NCBI GenBank assembly: GCA_964601865.1
Contig: CAZRPI010000081.1
Span: forward strand, 1 to 17,134
Reading direction: 5' to 3'
DNA length: 17,134 nucleotides
DNA from: Pseudopelobacter sp964601865
Lineage (GTDB): Bacteria; Desulfobacterota; Desulfuromonadia; Geobacterales; Pseudopelobacteraceae
The position numbers were made by a program, and so were the translations under genes. This document shows positions 7,256 through 14,982 of this stretch, in pieces (positions within the stretch are counted from its first letter, which is position 1; every line of letters starts with the position of its first letter). The notes under the pieces were generated by a model that was not told where the DNA came from, searched no databases, and saw only the letters and a program-made list of their open reading frames with translations.

Positions 7256-8242
7256 ATGAAAGATTTCATTCGTAAAATGGCGGATCGCGTTTTGGCAGGA
7301 ATTACCGTGGAAAAAGAGGAAGCCCTCAGACTGGCGGAAACCCACGGCGCCGACCTCTACCTGCTGTTCGCCGAGGCTTCACGCATCAGGGAGCATCTCA
7401 GAGGAAACTCCGTTTCACTCTGCTCGATCATCAACGCGAAATCCGGCCGTTGCCCGGAAAACTGCGCCTTCTGCGCCCAGTCGGCATCCCACCGGACAGA
7501 CATCCGGGTCTATCCGCTGGTGGATGAAGACGACATCCTGCGCCACGCAAAAGAGGCGGAGCGGCACGGGGCGCGCTGCTACGGGATCGTCACCAGCGGA
7601 ACCGGCGTAAAACCGGGACAGGAGCTGGAACTCCTGTGCAATGCACTGCGCCGCATTAGGAGGGAGACATCAATAGAGCCTTCCTGTTCCCTGGGGATCC
7701 TGAATGAAGAAACGGCCCTGCTGCTCAGGGAGGCTGGCATGGCGACCTATCACCACAACCTGGAAACCTCCCGCAGCTTTTTCCCCAACATCTGCACGAC
7801 CCACGATTACGAAAGGGATGTTGATACCGTCCGCGCGGCCAGGCGCGCGGGCCTGAAAGTCTGCTGCGGCGGTATTTTCGGTCTGGGAGAAACCTTCGCG
7901 CAGCGGATCGAACTGGCAGAAACCATTCGGGAACTGGACGTGGATACCGTGCCGATCAACTTCCTCAACCCCGTAGAGGGGACCCCCCTTGCGGGAATGA
8001 ACCTCCTGACTCCCATGGAGTGTCTGAAAATCATCGCAATCTACCGCTTCATGCTGCCGGACAAGAACCTGACGGTCTGCGGAGGGCGCGAGAAGAACCT
8101 GCGCGAACTGCAATCCTGGATCTTTCTGGCCGGCGCCAGCGGCATGATGACCGGGAACTACCTCACAACCCAGGGAAGGGAACCGGAACAGGACCGTCAG
8201 ATGCTGGCCGATCTGGGACTTGCCGCGGGAGAATGCAAATGA
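7256..8242 (+). CDS. bioB: Biotin synthase
   Basis: BioB is a radical-SAM enzyme that inserts sulfur into dethiobiotin, the last step of biotin synthesis. The 328-residue product carries the CxxxCxxC motif for the [4Fe-4S] cluster at C66, C70 and C73 (GRCPENCAFC). The other conserved positions that hold the [2Fe-2S] cluster are present as C108, C144 (EPSCSLG), C204 (VCCGGIFGLGE) and R278 (GGRE). Length is usual for the family. The start at 7256 is taken because MKDFIRKMADRVL aligns with BioB N-termini; the Shine-Dalgarno GGAGG (7238-7242) is 13 bp away, unusually far. An upstream ATG at 7202 lies inside the operator/-35 region and is unlikely. It overlaps bioD by 4 bp. No bioA, bioF, bioC or bioH lies in the window, so the rest of the pathway must be elsewhere. 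Confidence 0.96.
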   Translation: MKDFIRKMADRVLAGITVEKEEALRLAETHGADLYLLFAEASRIREHLRGNSVSLCSIINAKSGRCPENCAFCAQSASHRTDIRVYPLVDEDDILRHAKEAERHGARCYGIVTSGTGVKPGQELELLCNALRRIRRETSIEPSCSLGILNEETALLLREAGMATYHHNLETSRSFFPNICTTHDYERDVDTVRAARRAGLKVCCGGIFGLGETFAQRIELAETIRELDVDTVPINFLNPVEGTPLAGMNLLTPMECLKIIAIYRFMLPDKNLTVCGGREKNLRELQSWIFLAGASGMMTGNYLTTQGREPEQDRQMLADLGLAAGECK

Positions 8243-8976
8243 GTGAAAGGAGAGGGATCTTTGTAACCGGCACGGACACCGGAGTGGGCAAAACGGTTGT
8301 GGCGGCCGCCCTGGCCCGTCTCCTGCGGCTTAAAGGGGCAAACGTCGGAGTGATGAAGCCGGTCACCAGCGGCTGCCGCGAAGAGGGGGGACGTCTGATT
8401 TCGGACGACGCGCTGCTCCTCAGCCGGGCCGCCGGACTTTCCTGCGACGATGACACCTCCCCCTACCTGTTCCGGGAGCCACTGGCGCCGTCGGAAGCGG
8501 CCAGGCTGGACGGCGTCAGGATCGACCTGGATCGGATCGGCGAGTGCTACGACCGTCTCGCGGCAAGACATGACGCGGTGATCGTGGAGGGCGCCGGCGG
8601 CCTGCTGGTACCGCTGACGGAGAATCTGCTGACAACGGACCTAGTCCGGGCACTGGACCTACCCATACTGGTGGTGGCCCGCCCGTCCCTGGGAACCGTC
8701 AACCACACCCTGCTGACCTGCTATTGCGCGGCACAGATGGGGCTTGCCGTGGCCGGAGTGGTGGTCAACAACTTCCCCGAAACCCCATGCCTGGCGGAGC
8801 AGGTATCGCCACGCCAGATCGGAGCGCTGAGCGGAGTGCCGTTGCTGGGTGTCTGGCCGCACATCAAAGACCCGGATCTGTATGCGGTGGTGGAAAGATT
8901 GTCGGAATGGCTCAGGGCGCGCCCGGAAACGGACGTGATACTGGAAAAACTGGGGTTCGCCCCCTCCCCTGAGTGA
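8239..8976 (+). CDS. bioD: ATP-dependent dethiobiotin synthetase
   Basis: BioD closes the ureido ring of dethiobiotin from 7,8-diaminopelargonate, CO2 and ATP, directly before the BioB step. The 245-residue product has a P-loop GTDTGVGKT at 11-19, followed by the family motifs MKPVTSG, SDDALLL, VEGAGGLLVPL, PSLGTVNHTLLT and VVNNF. The start ATG at 8239 overlaps the bioB stop as ATGA, with GGGAGA upstream inside bioB, so translation is probably coupled; an ATG two codons earlier (8233) is also in frame. It should be transcribed with bioB from the BirA-controlled promoter. The nearest terminator is about 225 bp after its stop. Confidence 0.95.
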   Translation: MSERRGIFVTGTDTGVGKTVVAAALARLLRLKGANVGVMKPVTSGCREEGGRLISDDALLLSRAAGLSCDDDTSPYLFREPLAPSEAARLDGVRIDLDRIGECYDRLAARHDAVIVEGAGGLLVPLTENLLTTDLVRALDLPILVVARPSLGTVNHTLLTCYCAAQMGLAVAGVVVNNFPETPCLAEQVSPRQIGALSGVPLLGVWPHIKDPDLYAVVERLSEWLRARPETDVILEKLGFAPSPE

Positions 8977-9009
8977 CACATTGCCATCTACGCTGTCCCT
9001 GTGGGAATA

Positions 9010-9238
9010 CGTGAATCCGTGACGCTTCCATGCCTCCGTTAGCCCGGAAGGCCTCTGCCTTTGCGTTTCAGGAGATGACCGACAACTCGTCGAAGGACCG
9101 GCAAAATGGACGACTTGTCACTGCACGGCGGCGTACGGGCCCCGGCTCTTTCGGACACTGCGGCATTCCACCGTCACGGATCCATGGAGTAATCAGGAAT
9201 CAAGCCCCCGTCGCGGGAAAGGACGGGGGCTTTTTGTG
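9010..9238 (+). ncRNA. Candidate structured RNA after bioD (unassigned)
   Basis: The 225-bp space between bioD and its terminator has no convincing open frame but is strongly self-complementary. A closing helix joins 9010-9024 with 9172-9186: ten consecutive Watson-Crick pairs, one A-C mismatch, then four more pairs including one G-U. Inside, ATGCC (9030-9034) can pair with GGCAT (9162-9166) after a symmetric 5x5 internal loop, and TCCG (9035-9038) with CGGA. A central hairpin joins GACAACTCGTC (9081-9091) with GACGACTTGTC (9109-9119) with one mismatch. The terminator at 9202-9236 follows directly. It could be an independent small RNA or a structured 3' UTR of bioBD. I compared it by memory with 6S, SRP, tmRNA, cobalamin, c-di-GMP and Moco RNAs and could not assign it. 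Confidence 0.45.
9202..9236 (+). terminator. Rho-independent terminator after bioBD / ncRNA candidate
   Basis: AAGCCCCCGTC (9202-9212) pairs perfectly with GACGGGGGCTT (9222-9232) around a 9-nt loop and runs into a T tract. The very stable 11-bp stem ends the bioBD transcript or the RNA candidate before it. The 115 bp from here to the next gene contain a TTGACG at 9255-9260 that could be a -35 box, without a clear -10. Confidence 0.9.
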
Positions 9239-9351
9239 TCGCGCCGGACGATTGTTGACGGCAATCGGCTGCGAATAGTTGTATTTTCTGTTGCATTTGC
9301 CCGAGTTTGGCGATTAAATGCCCTCCATCGGATTTGAACTGAGGTTTGCGT

Positions 9352-10728
9352 ATGATCAGCGAAACACGGGTACTGGTAGTCGATGATGACGATTCCAGCC
9401 GGGAGGGGATGGCGCTTCTCCTGAAGTCTGGTGGCTATGATGTCGTTTCAGCCGCAACCGGAAACGAGGCTCTTGATCTCCTGGAGCGAGAGCCTTTTCA
9501 ACTGATCGTGCTGGATCTCTTCCTCCCGGACAAAAGCGGGATCGAGATCCTCACCTACACGCGAAAACGCTTTCCCACCACGGAGGTGATCGTGGTAACC
9601 GGATACGCCTCCGCGGAAACCGCGGTCAGCGCCATGAAGGAGGGGGCGTTCGACTACATCACCAAGCCGGTGAATTTCGAAGAGCTGCTGATCGTCATAA
9701 AAAAAGCCCTGGAAAAACAGCAGCTCCTCTCGGAAAACGTCTATCTCAGAAGACAGCTCGAGGAACGTTTCGAATTCAGCAACATCATTGGTTCATCGCC
9801 GGCGATGAAGATGGTGTTCGAACGGATGACGCGCATCGTCAAGACCGACTCGACCGTGCTCATCACCGGAGAATCGGGAACGGGCAAGGAGCTGGTGGCC
9901 CGCGCGCTGCACTTTAACGGCCCCAGGAAAAACAAACCCTTTATCGCCGTGAATTGCAGCGCCATTCCCGAATCGCTGATGGAAAGCGAACTGTTCGGCC
10001 ATGCCCGGGGGGCGTTCACCGGTGCGGTCAAGGATAAGGCCGGAAAGTTCGAGGCAGCCAACCACGGCACCATTTTTCTGGACGAGATCGGCACCATGCC
10101 GCTGCACCTCCAGTCCAAACTGTTGCGGGTCCTTCAGGAACAGGAATTGGTGCGGGTCGGCTCCAACACCCCCATAAAGCTTGATGTCCGCGTCATATCG
10201 GCAACCAACGTGGATCTGGAACAGCAGGTTCGCCAGGGTTGTTTCCGGGACGACCTCTACTATCGCCTGAACGTGATCCCGGTCCATCTGCCACCGCTGC
10301 GCGACCGGACCGAGGACATCATGCCGCTGGTCTCCTCCTTTCTGGACAAGTACTGCAAGCTCATGGGACGGCCGCTGATGGGTATGGGCAAACAGGCCCT
10401 GGAGGCCCTGGAGAAACATTCCTGGCCCGGCAACGTGCGGGAGCTGGAGAACCTGGTGGAGCGCCTGGTTGCGCTGACCGAGGGGGATAACATCCAGCTG
10501 GAGGATCTTCCCGCGGTAATGTCCGGAGAGGTGGCGCTGCCCGGCGACATTTCTCTCACGCTCACCGACAGGGGGATGGACATGGTCGGAGTCATCTCAA
10601 AAATCGAGAGCCGGCTCATATCCCAGGCGCTGGAGCTTTCCAAGGGGGTCAAGGCCCAGGCCGCCCAACTGCTGGGGATCAACCGGACAACCCTGGTGGA
10701 GAAGATGAAGAGGCTGAAGATGCAGTAG
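9352..10728 (+). CDS. Sigma-54-dependent response regulator (NtrC/AtoC family)
   Basis: The 458-residue protein activates sigma-54 promoters after phosphorylation. Domains: REC (1-120, acidic pocket DDDD at 11-14, phosphoacceptor D55, K105); a helical linker; AAA+ (about 143-375) with Walker A GESGTGKE at 173-180, the sigma-54-contacting GAFTGA loop at 220-225, Walker B IFLDE (241-245) and NVREL at 361-365; and a C-terminal Fis-type helix-turn-helix (about 415-458, ending AAQLLGINRTTLVEKMKRL). The ATG at 9352 has GAGG 7 nt upstream; a TTG two codons earlier is less likely. It is an orphan here, since no sensor kinase is adjacent. Geobacter-like genomes hold many such paralogues, so I give no gene name or target. 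It is transcribed alone and ends at the terminator at 10784. Confidence 0.95.
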   Translation: MISETRVLVVDDDDSSREGMALLLKSGGYDVVSAATGNEALDLLEREPFQLIVLDLFLPDKSGIEILTYTRKRFPTTEVIVVTGYASAETAVSAMKEGAFDYITKPVNFEELLIVIKKALEKQQLLSENVYLRRQLEERFEFSNIIGSSPAMKMVFERMTRIVKTDSTVLITGESGTGKELVARALHFNGPRKNKPFIAVNCSAIPESLMESELFGHARGAFTGAVKDKAGKFEAANHGTIFLDEIGTMPLHLQSKLLRVLQEQELVRVGSNTPIKLDVRVISATNVDLEQQVRQGCFRDDLYYRLNVIPVHLPPLRDRTEDIMPLVSSFLDKYCKLMGRPLMGMGKQALEALEKHSWPGNVRELENLVERLVALTEGDNIQLEDLPAVMSGEVALPGDISLTLTDRGMDMVGVISKIESRLISQALELSKGVKAQAAQLLGINRTTLVEKMKRLKMQ

Positions 10729-10783
10729 CGCCCGCTCCGGCAGCCCCAACCGCCGGACACGGGATGAACCGTCAGCACCAAAC

Positions 10784-10821
10784 AAAAAAGAGCATCGGCA
10801 GCAGTGCCGATGCTCTTTTTT
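10784..10821. terminator. Bidirectional terminator between the response regulator and tRNA-Asp
   Basis: GAGCATCGGCA (10790-10800) pairs perfectly with TGCCGATGCTC (10805-10815) across the tetraloop GCAG. The stem is flanked by six A on the left and six T on the right, so it has a T tract in either direction. It ends the plus-strand response regulator transcript and the minus-strand HU/tRNA-Asp transcript, which converge here. Confidence 0.93.
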
Positions 10822-10828
10822 CCGTTTA

Positions 10829-10905
10829 TGGCGGGGTTGACGGGGCTCGAACCCGCGACTTCCAGCGTGACAGGCTGGCACTCTAACCGACTGAGCTACA
10901 ACCCC
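10829..10905 (-). tRNA. tRNA-Asp (anticodon GTC)
   Basis: The 77-nt gene folds as a full cloverleaf. The acceptor stem is GGGGTTG/CAACCCC, the D arm GCTC...GAG(T), and the anticodon stem CCAGC/GCTGG with loop CTGTCAC giving anticodon GTC. The T arm is GCGGG/CCCGT with loop TTCGAGC. Discriminator G and an encoded CCA follow, both as expected for tRNA-Asp. It lies 39 bp after the HU gene in the same direction and could be on the same transcript. Confidence 0.96.
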
Positions 10906-10944
10906 CGCAAACTGCAAACACTCAAGGTGTGTTCTATTCCGGAG

Positions 10945-11229
10945 TTACTTCTTCTTTTCGTTAACAGCGTCCTTCAGATTCTTGCCTGGCTTGAACTTGG
11001 GAATCGTTGCGGCCGGGATGTTGATCTTCTTGCCGGTCTGCGGATTCTGGCCCTTGCGAGCAGCGCGTTTCGTGGTACAGAAGGTGCCGAAGCCAACCAG
11101 GCTCAACTTGTCGCCCTGCTTGAGAGCGGCGGTTACAGAAGCGATGAAGGCATTGACCGCCTTTTCCGCATCCACTTTTTTCAGTCCAGCCTCATCTGCA
11201 ACTGCGCTAATCAGTTCCGCTTTGGTCAC
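10945..11229 (-). CDS. HU family DNA-binding protein
   Basis: HU is a small dimeric nucleoid protein that bends DNA. The 94-residue product matches HU along its whole length: helical dimer body (TKAELISAVADEAGL..., about 1-45), the conserved LVGFGTF turn at 44-50, and the DNA-binding beta arm with ARKGQNPQTGKKI, including the intercalating proline P63. A basic tail ends with EKKK. The GTG start at 11229 is chosen because it gives the standard N-terminus and has AGGAGG 6 nt upstream; a longer frame adds 19 unrelated residues that overlap the promoter. It follows clpX, the position in which hupB follows lon in many proteobacteria, but here without lon between them. It has its own promoter. Confidence 0.95.
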   Translation of the reverse strand: MTKAELISAVADEAGLKKVDAEKAVNAFIASVTAALKQGDKLSLVGFGTFCTTKRAARKGQNPQTGKKINIPAATIPKFKPGKNLKDAVNEKKK

Positions 11230-11269
11230 GCTACACCTCCTGTGTTTTTTGTACTGCAAGGCGAGAGCG

Positions 11270-11299
11270 TTTGTACCAAATTTCATCGAAAGCTGTCAA
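11270..11299 (-). promoter_or_regulatory. Predicted sigma-70 promoter of the HU gene
   Basis: On the minus strand, a perfect TTGACA (11299-11294) is followed after 18 bp by TACAAA (11275-11270), giving a leader of about 35 nt before the GTG start. It allows HU (and perhaps tRNA-Asp) to be expressed independently of clpX. The remaining intergenic DNA up to the clpX stop (11300-11425) contains no evident terminator. Confidence 0.6.
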
Positions 11300-11425
11300 G
11301 CAAAATGTCTTGCAAATGCACAATTCATGGGGCATGGAAAGCTTTTTTCGACTCTCATTAGTCTTTGCCCCACGACCGGATCAACAGCGGGACGAACGAA
11401 TTGAAAAATGAAAGGGAAAAAACCA

Positions 11426-12682
11426 TCACGCGGCGTCACTGACCTGCTGCTCGTAGACGACAATCGGCTTTTCCCGGTTGTATATGACATCCTCGTTGAT
11501 GACCACTTCCCTGACATTCGCCTGTGACGGCACTTCATACATGATGTCAAGCATGGAATTTTCCAGAATGGACCGCAAACCGCGCGCTCCGCTGTTACGC
11601 TTGAGAGCCTCCCTTGCGATGGCCACCAGCGAACCGTCGGTAAACCTCAGCCGCACGTTTTCCATGTCAAACAGTTTCTGATACTGTTTGACCAGGGAGT
11701 TTTTCGGTTCCTTCAGAATCTGGACCATGGCATCCTCATCCAGTTCGGTCAGGGTGGCCAGAACCGGGAGTCTGCCGATGAACTCCGGAATGTAACCGTA
11801 CTTGAGGAGATCGTCGGGGGTAACGTTGAGCAGCAGTTCGCCAAGCTTCTTCTCGGCGCGCTTCTTCACGTCGGCGCCGAACCCCAGGCTCTTCATGCCG
11901 ATGCGCTGCTGGATAACGCTGTCCAGTCCGGCAAAGGCGCCGCCGCAGATGAACAGGATGTTGGTCGTATCGACCTTCATGAATTCCTGCTGCGGATGCT
12001 TGCGCCCCCCCTTGGGCGGTATGCTGGCTATGGTCCCCTCGATGATCTTGAGCAGCGCCTGCTGTACCCCCTCTCCCGAGACGTCGCGGGTCAGGGAGGG
12101 AGATTCGCTCTTGCGGGCGATCTTGTCGATCTCATCGATATAGATGATCCCCTTCTGGGCCCGTTCCACATCGTAGTCGGCCGCCTGCAAAAGACTCAGG
12201 ATGATGTTTTCCACGTCCTCGCCCACATAACCGGCCTCGGTCAGATTGGTCGCGTCGGCCATGGCAAAGGGAACCTTGAGGATTCTGGCCAGGGTCTGGG
12301 CGAGCAGCGTCTTGCCGGAACCGGTGGGGCCAAGGAGCAGGATGTTGCTCTTCTGCATCTCCACGTCACCCGGTTTGTTGACGTTCTCGATGCGCTTGTA
12401 GTGGTTGTAGACGGCCACCGACAGAACCTTCTTGGCCTTTTCCTGACCGATCACGTATTCGTCCAGAATATCCTTGATTTCCCGGGGCTTTGGCAGTTTC
12501 TTAATATCCGGACCGAGCGCGTCGTCCATCCTCATCTCTTCGGCAATGATATCGTTGCAGAGTTCGATGCACTCGTCACAGATGTATACGGCGGGGCCGG
12601 CGATCAGTTTCTTGACCTCTTCCTGGCTCTTGCCGCAGAACGAACAGGTCAGGTTTTCCTGCGTGGTTTCCCGTCTGCTCAT
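11426..12682 (-). CDS. clpX: ATP-dependent Clp protease ATP-binding subunit ClpX
   Basis: ClpX is the hexameric AAA+ unfoldase that feeds substrates to ClpP. The 418-residue product has the N-terminal zinc-binding domain with C13, C16, C35 and C38, then Walker A GPTGSGKT at 118-125, the pore-1 loop GYVG at 151-154, Walker B IIYIDEID at 179-186, the RKH pore loop at 227-229, and sensor 2 GARGLR at 365-370. The ClpP-docking tripeptide is LGF (266-268) rather than the common IGF. Length is normal. The start ATG overlaps the clpP stop as ATGA, with GGAGG 6 nt upstream, so the two subunits are probably translationally coupled. The next gene downstream is HU, not lon. Confidence 0.97.
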   Translation of the reverse strand: MSRRETTQENLTCSFCGKSQEEVKKLIAGPAVYICDECIELCNDIIAEEMRMDDALGPDIKKLPKPREIKDILDEYVIGQEKAKKVLSVAVYNHYKRIENVNKPGDVEMQKSNILLLGPTGSGKTLLAQTLARILKVPFAMADATNLTEAGYVGEDVENIILSLLQAADYDVERAQKGIIYIDEIDKIARKSESPSLTRDVSGEGVQQALLKIIEGTIASIPPKGGRKHPQQEFMKVDTTNILFICGGAFAGLDSVIQQRIGMKSLGFGADVKKRAEKKLGELLLNVTPDDLLKYGYIPEFIGRLPVLATLTELDEDAMVQILKEPKNSLVKQYQKLFDMENVRLRFTDGSLVAIAREALKRNSGARGLRSILENSMLDIMYEVPSQANVREVVINEDVIYNREKPIVVYEQQVSDAA

Positions 12683-13284
12683 GAAACACCTCCGCTTGCG
12701 GGGTCCGGCTTCCTGGCAAAGGTTGAATCGATCAGACCATACTCCTGCGCCTCTTTTGCCGACATGAAATAGTCCCGCTCGGTATCAGCCTCGACTTTTG
12801 TCTTGGGTTGCCCCGTCATGTCGGCAAGAATACCGTTAAGTTCATCCTTCATCCGCAGGATTTCCCTGGCGTGAATGCTGATATCCGTGGCCTGCCCCTG
12901 GAAACCTCCCAGCGGCTGGTGAATCATGATACGAGAGTGATCCAGACTGGAACGCTTGCCCTTCTCGCCCGCGGCCAACAGAACCGCCGCCATGGAGGCG
13001 GCCTGACCGACGCAGATGGTTGATACCGGAGCCTTGATGTACCGCATGGTATCGAGAATCGCCATTCCGGATGTCACAATGCCACCCGGAGAGTTTATGT
13101 AGAGGTGAATATCCTTGTCGGGATCTTCCGCCTCCAGGAACAGAAGCTGGGCTATGATCAGATTGGCAACCTGATCATCGATTCCACCCCCCAGGAAGAT
13201 GATACGCTCTTTCAGCAGGCGGGAATAGATGTCATAGGCCCGCTCGCCCCGGCCACTCTGTTCTACTACAATGGGAATATACAT
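12679..13284 (-). CDS. clpP: ATP-dependent Clp protease proteolytic subunit ClpP
   Basis: ClpP forms the double-heptamer serine protease chamber used by ClpX. The 201-residue product contains the catalytic triad S97 (GQAASMA), H122 (RIMIHQP) and D171 (TERDYFM), plus the YINSPGG oxyanion region at 62-68. The N-terminus MYIPIVVEQSGRGERAYDIYSRLL is the usual one, and AAAGG about 6 nt before the ATG serves as a ribosome-binding site. It lies 113 bp after tig in the same direction and overlaps clpX by 4 bp. I found no good promoter between tig and clpP. Confidence 0.97.
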   Translation of the reverse strand: MYIPIVVEQSGRGERAYDIYSRLLKERIIFLGGGIDDQVANLIIAQLLFLEAEDPDKDIHLYINSPGGIVTSGMAILDTMRYIKAPVSTICVGQAASMAAVLLAAGEKGKRSSLDHSRIMIHQPLGGFQGQATDISIHAREILRMKDELNGILADMTGQPKTKVEADTERDYFMSAKEAQEYGLIDSTFARKPDPASGGVS

Positions 13285-13386
13285 GATGCCCTTTCGTTGC
13301 TGCCTACAGCACGGTTACTGCTTCGTGGCGGGTTGCGCCGGTAACGGACGGTCATTCACGGATGAACGGGGTCCACAACGGAGCAA

Positions 13387-13402
13387 CCTGAACCGGTTCA
13401 GG
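13387..13402. repeat. 16-bp perfect palindrome across the tig stop codon
   Basis: CCTGAACCGGTTCAGG is fully self-complementary with no loop and includes the tig TGA stop (13400-13398). It has no T tract. It may be a protein-binding site for clpPX control, or chance within codons for the C-terminus. Confidence 0.35.
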
Positions 13403-14714
13403 CCTCCGGAGCCTCAGAAGCCGCCGGATCTATTTCCGTAATGACCGCTCTGTCCAGCAGGAAACGGATCGCCTTGTCTTCCTTCATCTCGGAGATCAGC
13501 GACTCCCGGGCTGAGCGGGTAGTGGAGTAGTGTTCCCTGATCCTGGTCAGAAGATCCTCGTTGCCGGCGGCGATCTCCGCATAGCGTTTTTCAAGATCCT
13601 CGTCGGTGACGGCAAAGTCTTCCTGCTTGATCAGCGCCATGAGCAGCAGGCCGCCACGGACCTTGTCAGCGGCGCTCTCGCGGGCGTGCTCACGGAAAGT
13701 ATCGTCGTTCATGCCCATGGTATTCATGGACATGCCACGGCTCTGCAGGCGATTTTTCAGCTCTTCCAGCATCCGATCTTGCTGCCGTCTGACCATGGAT
13801 TGGGGAACCTCGATCGGGTTCTTTTCAATCAACGCCTTGATGATGTTCGTTTTCTGGTCGTGCTCGATCCTTTCGAGCTCATACTTTCTGTGGTATTCCT
13901 CGATTTTTTCCCTCAGCTGTTCGACCGTTTCGAAATCACCGAACTGGCGCGCAAACTCGTCGTCCAGTTCAGGGAGCTCCTTGCGCTTGAGCTCCTTGAG
14001 AGTCACATGGAAAACGCCTTCCTTGCCGGCCGCTTCCGGGTTGCGATACCCCTCGGGCAGGGTGATGCCGATCTTCTTGGACTCGCCGCATTTCATGCCC
14101 AGGAGACCATCCTCGAATTCGGGCGAGAAACGGTGGGCGCCAACCTCAACCATGGAGCCTTCGGAGCTTGAGTCTTCTTCCGGGAATCCCTCCACCGTGA
14201 AGGTGAAATCGACAACCGCCATGTGTCCCTTTTCCACCGCCACATCGTCCTCGAGAGGGATCAGCTGGGCCATGTTGTTCCTCATGCGACCGATCTCGTC
14301 ATCCACCTTTTGGGGATCGAAAACAAAACGCTCCCTGGTTATTTCCAACCCTTCGTAATCCTTGAGTTCGAATTCGGGCATCACCTCAACCAGGGCGCTG
14401 TACTTGAACGGAGCATCCTCCTGGAGGAGATCGCACTCGATGGTCGGGGTTTCGATCGGCTCGATCTTGTTTTCACTCAGGGCCTGGAAAAGAGTCTTTT
14501 CGTAGAAACGCCGCATGACTTCATCACGCATGGAATCAATGAATGTCCGCTTGATCAAGCGCATGGGAGCCTTGCCTGGCCGGAATCCCTGGAGCTTTGC
14601 CCTCTTCTGGATGCCTGCGTACGCATTGGCGATCTCGGTATTGACCTGTTCAACGGGAATCTCAAAGCTGACTTTTTTGGAGACCGGGCTTAATGTTTCG
14701 ACATGAACCTGCAT
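13398..14714 (-). CDS. tig: Trigger factor (ribosome-associated chaperone)
   Basis: Trigger factor binds ribosomal protein L23 at the exit tunnel and shields nascent chains. The 438-residue product has the ribosome-binding N domain (1-115) with the signature GFRPGKAP at 43-50, an FKBP-like peptidyl-prolyl isomerase domain (about 160-245), and the C-terminal helical chaperone arms (about 255-425). The tail is acidic and Ala-rich. MQVHVETLSP at 14714 is the standard N-terminus, with GAGG about 9 nt upstream; the longer frame from 14780 would run into the tRNA-Leu region and is rejected. It begins 67 bp after tRNA-Leu and is followed by clpP and clpX, the usual tig-clpP-clpX order. Confidence 0.97.
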   Translation of the reverse strand: MQVHVETLSPVSKKVSFEIPVEQVNTEIANAYAGIQKRAKLQGFRPGKAPMRLIKRTFIDSMRDEVMRRFYEKTLFQALSENKIEPIETPTIECDLLQEDAPFKYSALVEVMPEFELKDYEGLEITRERFVFDPQKVDDEIGRMRNNMAQLIPLEDDVAVEKGHMAVVDFTFTVEGFPEEDSSSEGSMVEVGAHRFSPEFEDGLLGMKCGESKKIGITLPEGYRNPEAAGKEGVFHVTLKELKRKELPELDDEFARQFGDFETVEQLREKIEEYHRKYELERIEHDQKTNIIKALIEKNPIEVPQSMVRRQQDRMLEELKNRLQSRGMSMNTMGMNDDTFREHARESAADKVRGGLLLMALIKQEDFAVTDEDLEKRYAEIAAGNEDLLTRIREHYSTTRSARESLISEMKEDKAIRFLLDRAVITEIDPAASEAPEA

Positions 14715-14781
14715 TGGGAATGACCTCACTGAATGGAATTGGTACCTGAACGGGCTTAAAACGGCTCGATGATTTTTCAAA

Positions 14782-14866
14782 TGGTGCGAGAGAGGAGACT
14801 TGAACTCCTATACCTTGCGGTGCCAGATCCTAAGTCTGGTGCGTCTGCCAATTCCGCCACTCTCGC
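14782..14866 (-). tRNA. tRNA-Leu (anticodon TAG)
   Basis: The 85-nt class II tRNA has acceptor stem GCGAGAG/CTCTCGC, the D arm with GGCGGAATTGGCAGACGC, and anticodon stem CCAGA/TCTGG with loop CTTAGGA giving TAG (reads CUA and probably CUN). A long variable arm (CACCGCAAGGTATAG region) and a T arm with TTCAAGT follow. Discriminator A and an encoded CCA agree with leucine identity. It lies directly upstream of tig and is likely cut from the same primary transcript. Confidence 0.96.
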
Positions 14867-14932
14867 GAAATTCCAGCCGGAATTACCGCCCGATTTACGG
14901 CCTGATACCCCGTAAATTGAGCAGAATATTTA

Positions 14933-14961
14933 TGTTTATGGTAATTGTTCTCTCCGGTCAA
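14933..14961 (-). promoter_or_regulatory. Possible promoter of tRNA-Leu-tig-clpPX
   Basis: On the minus strand, TTGACC (14961-14956) is followed after 17 bp by TAAACA (14938-14933); CATAAA at 15 bp is an alternative -10. Transcription would start about 60 bp before the tRNA. The -10 match is modest. Confidence 0.4.
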
Positions 14962-14982
14962 GAATTTTTTTCATCCGGCGCC

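Noticed and set aside
9010..9200. 6S RNA, SRP RNA, tmRNA or a known riboswitch
   Set aside because: The closing stem plus terminator recalls 6S RNA, but I could not match the conserved sequence elements of any of these from memory, so it is listed only as an unassigned structured RNA candidate.
14715..14780. 22-codon N-terminal extension of trigger factor
   Set aside because: MQVHVETLSP is the standard trigger factor N-terminus with a suitable ribosome-binding site; the extension reaches the tRNA-Leu 3' end.
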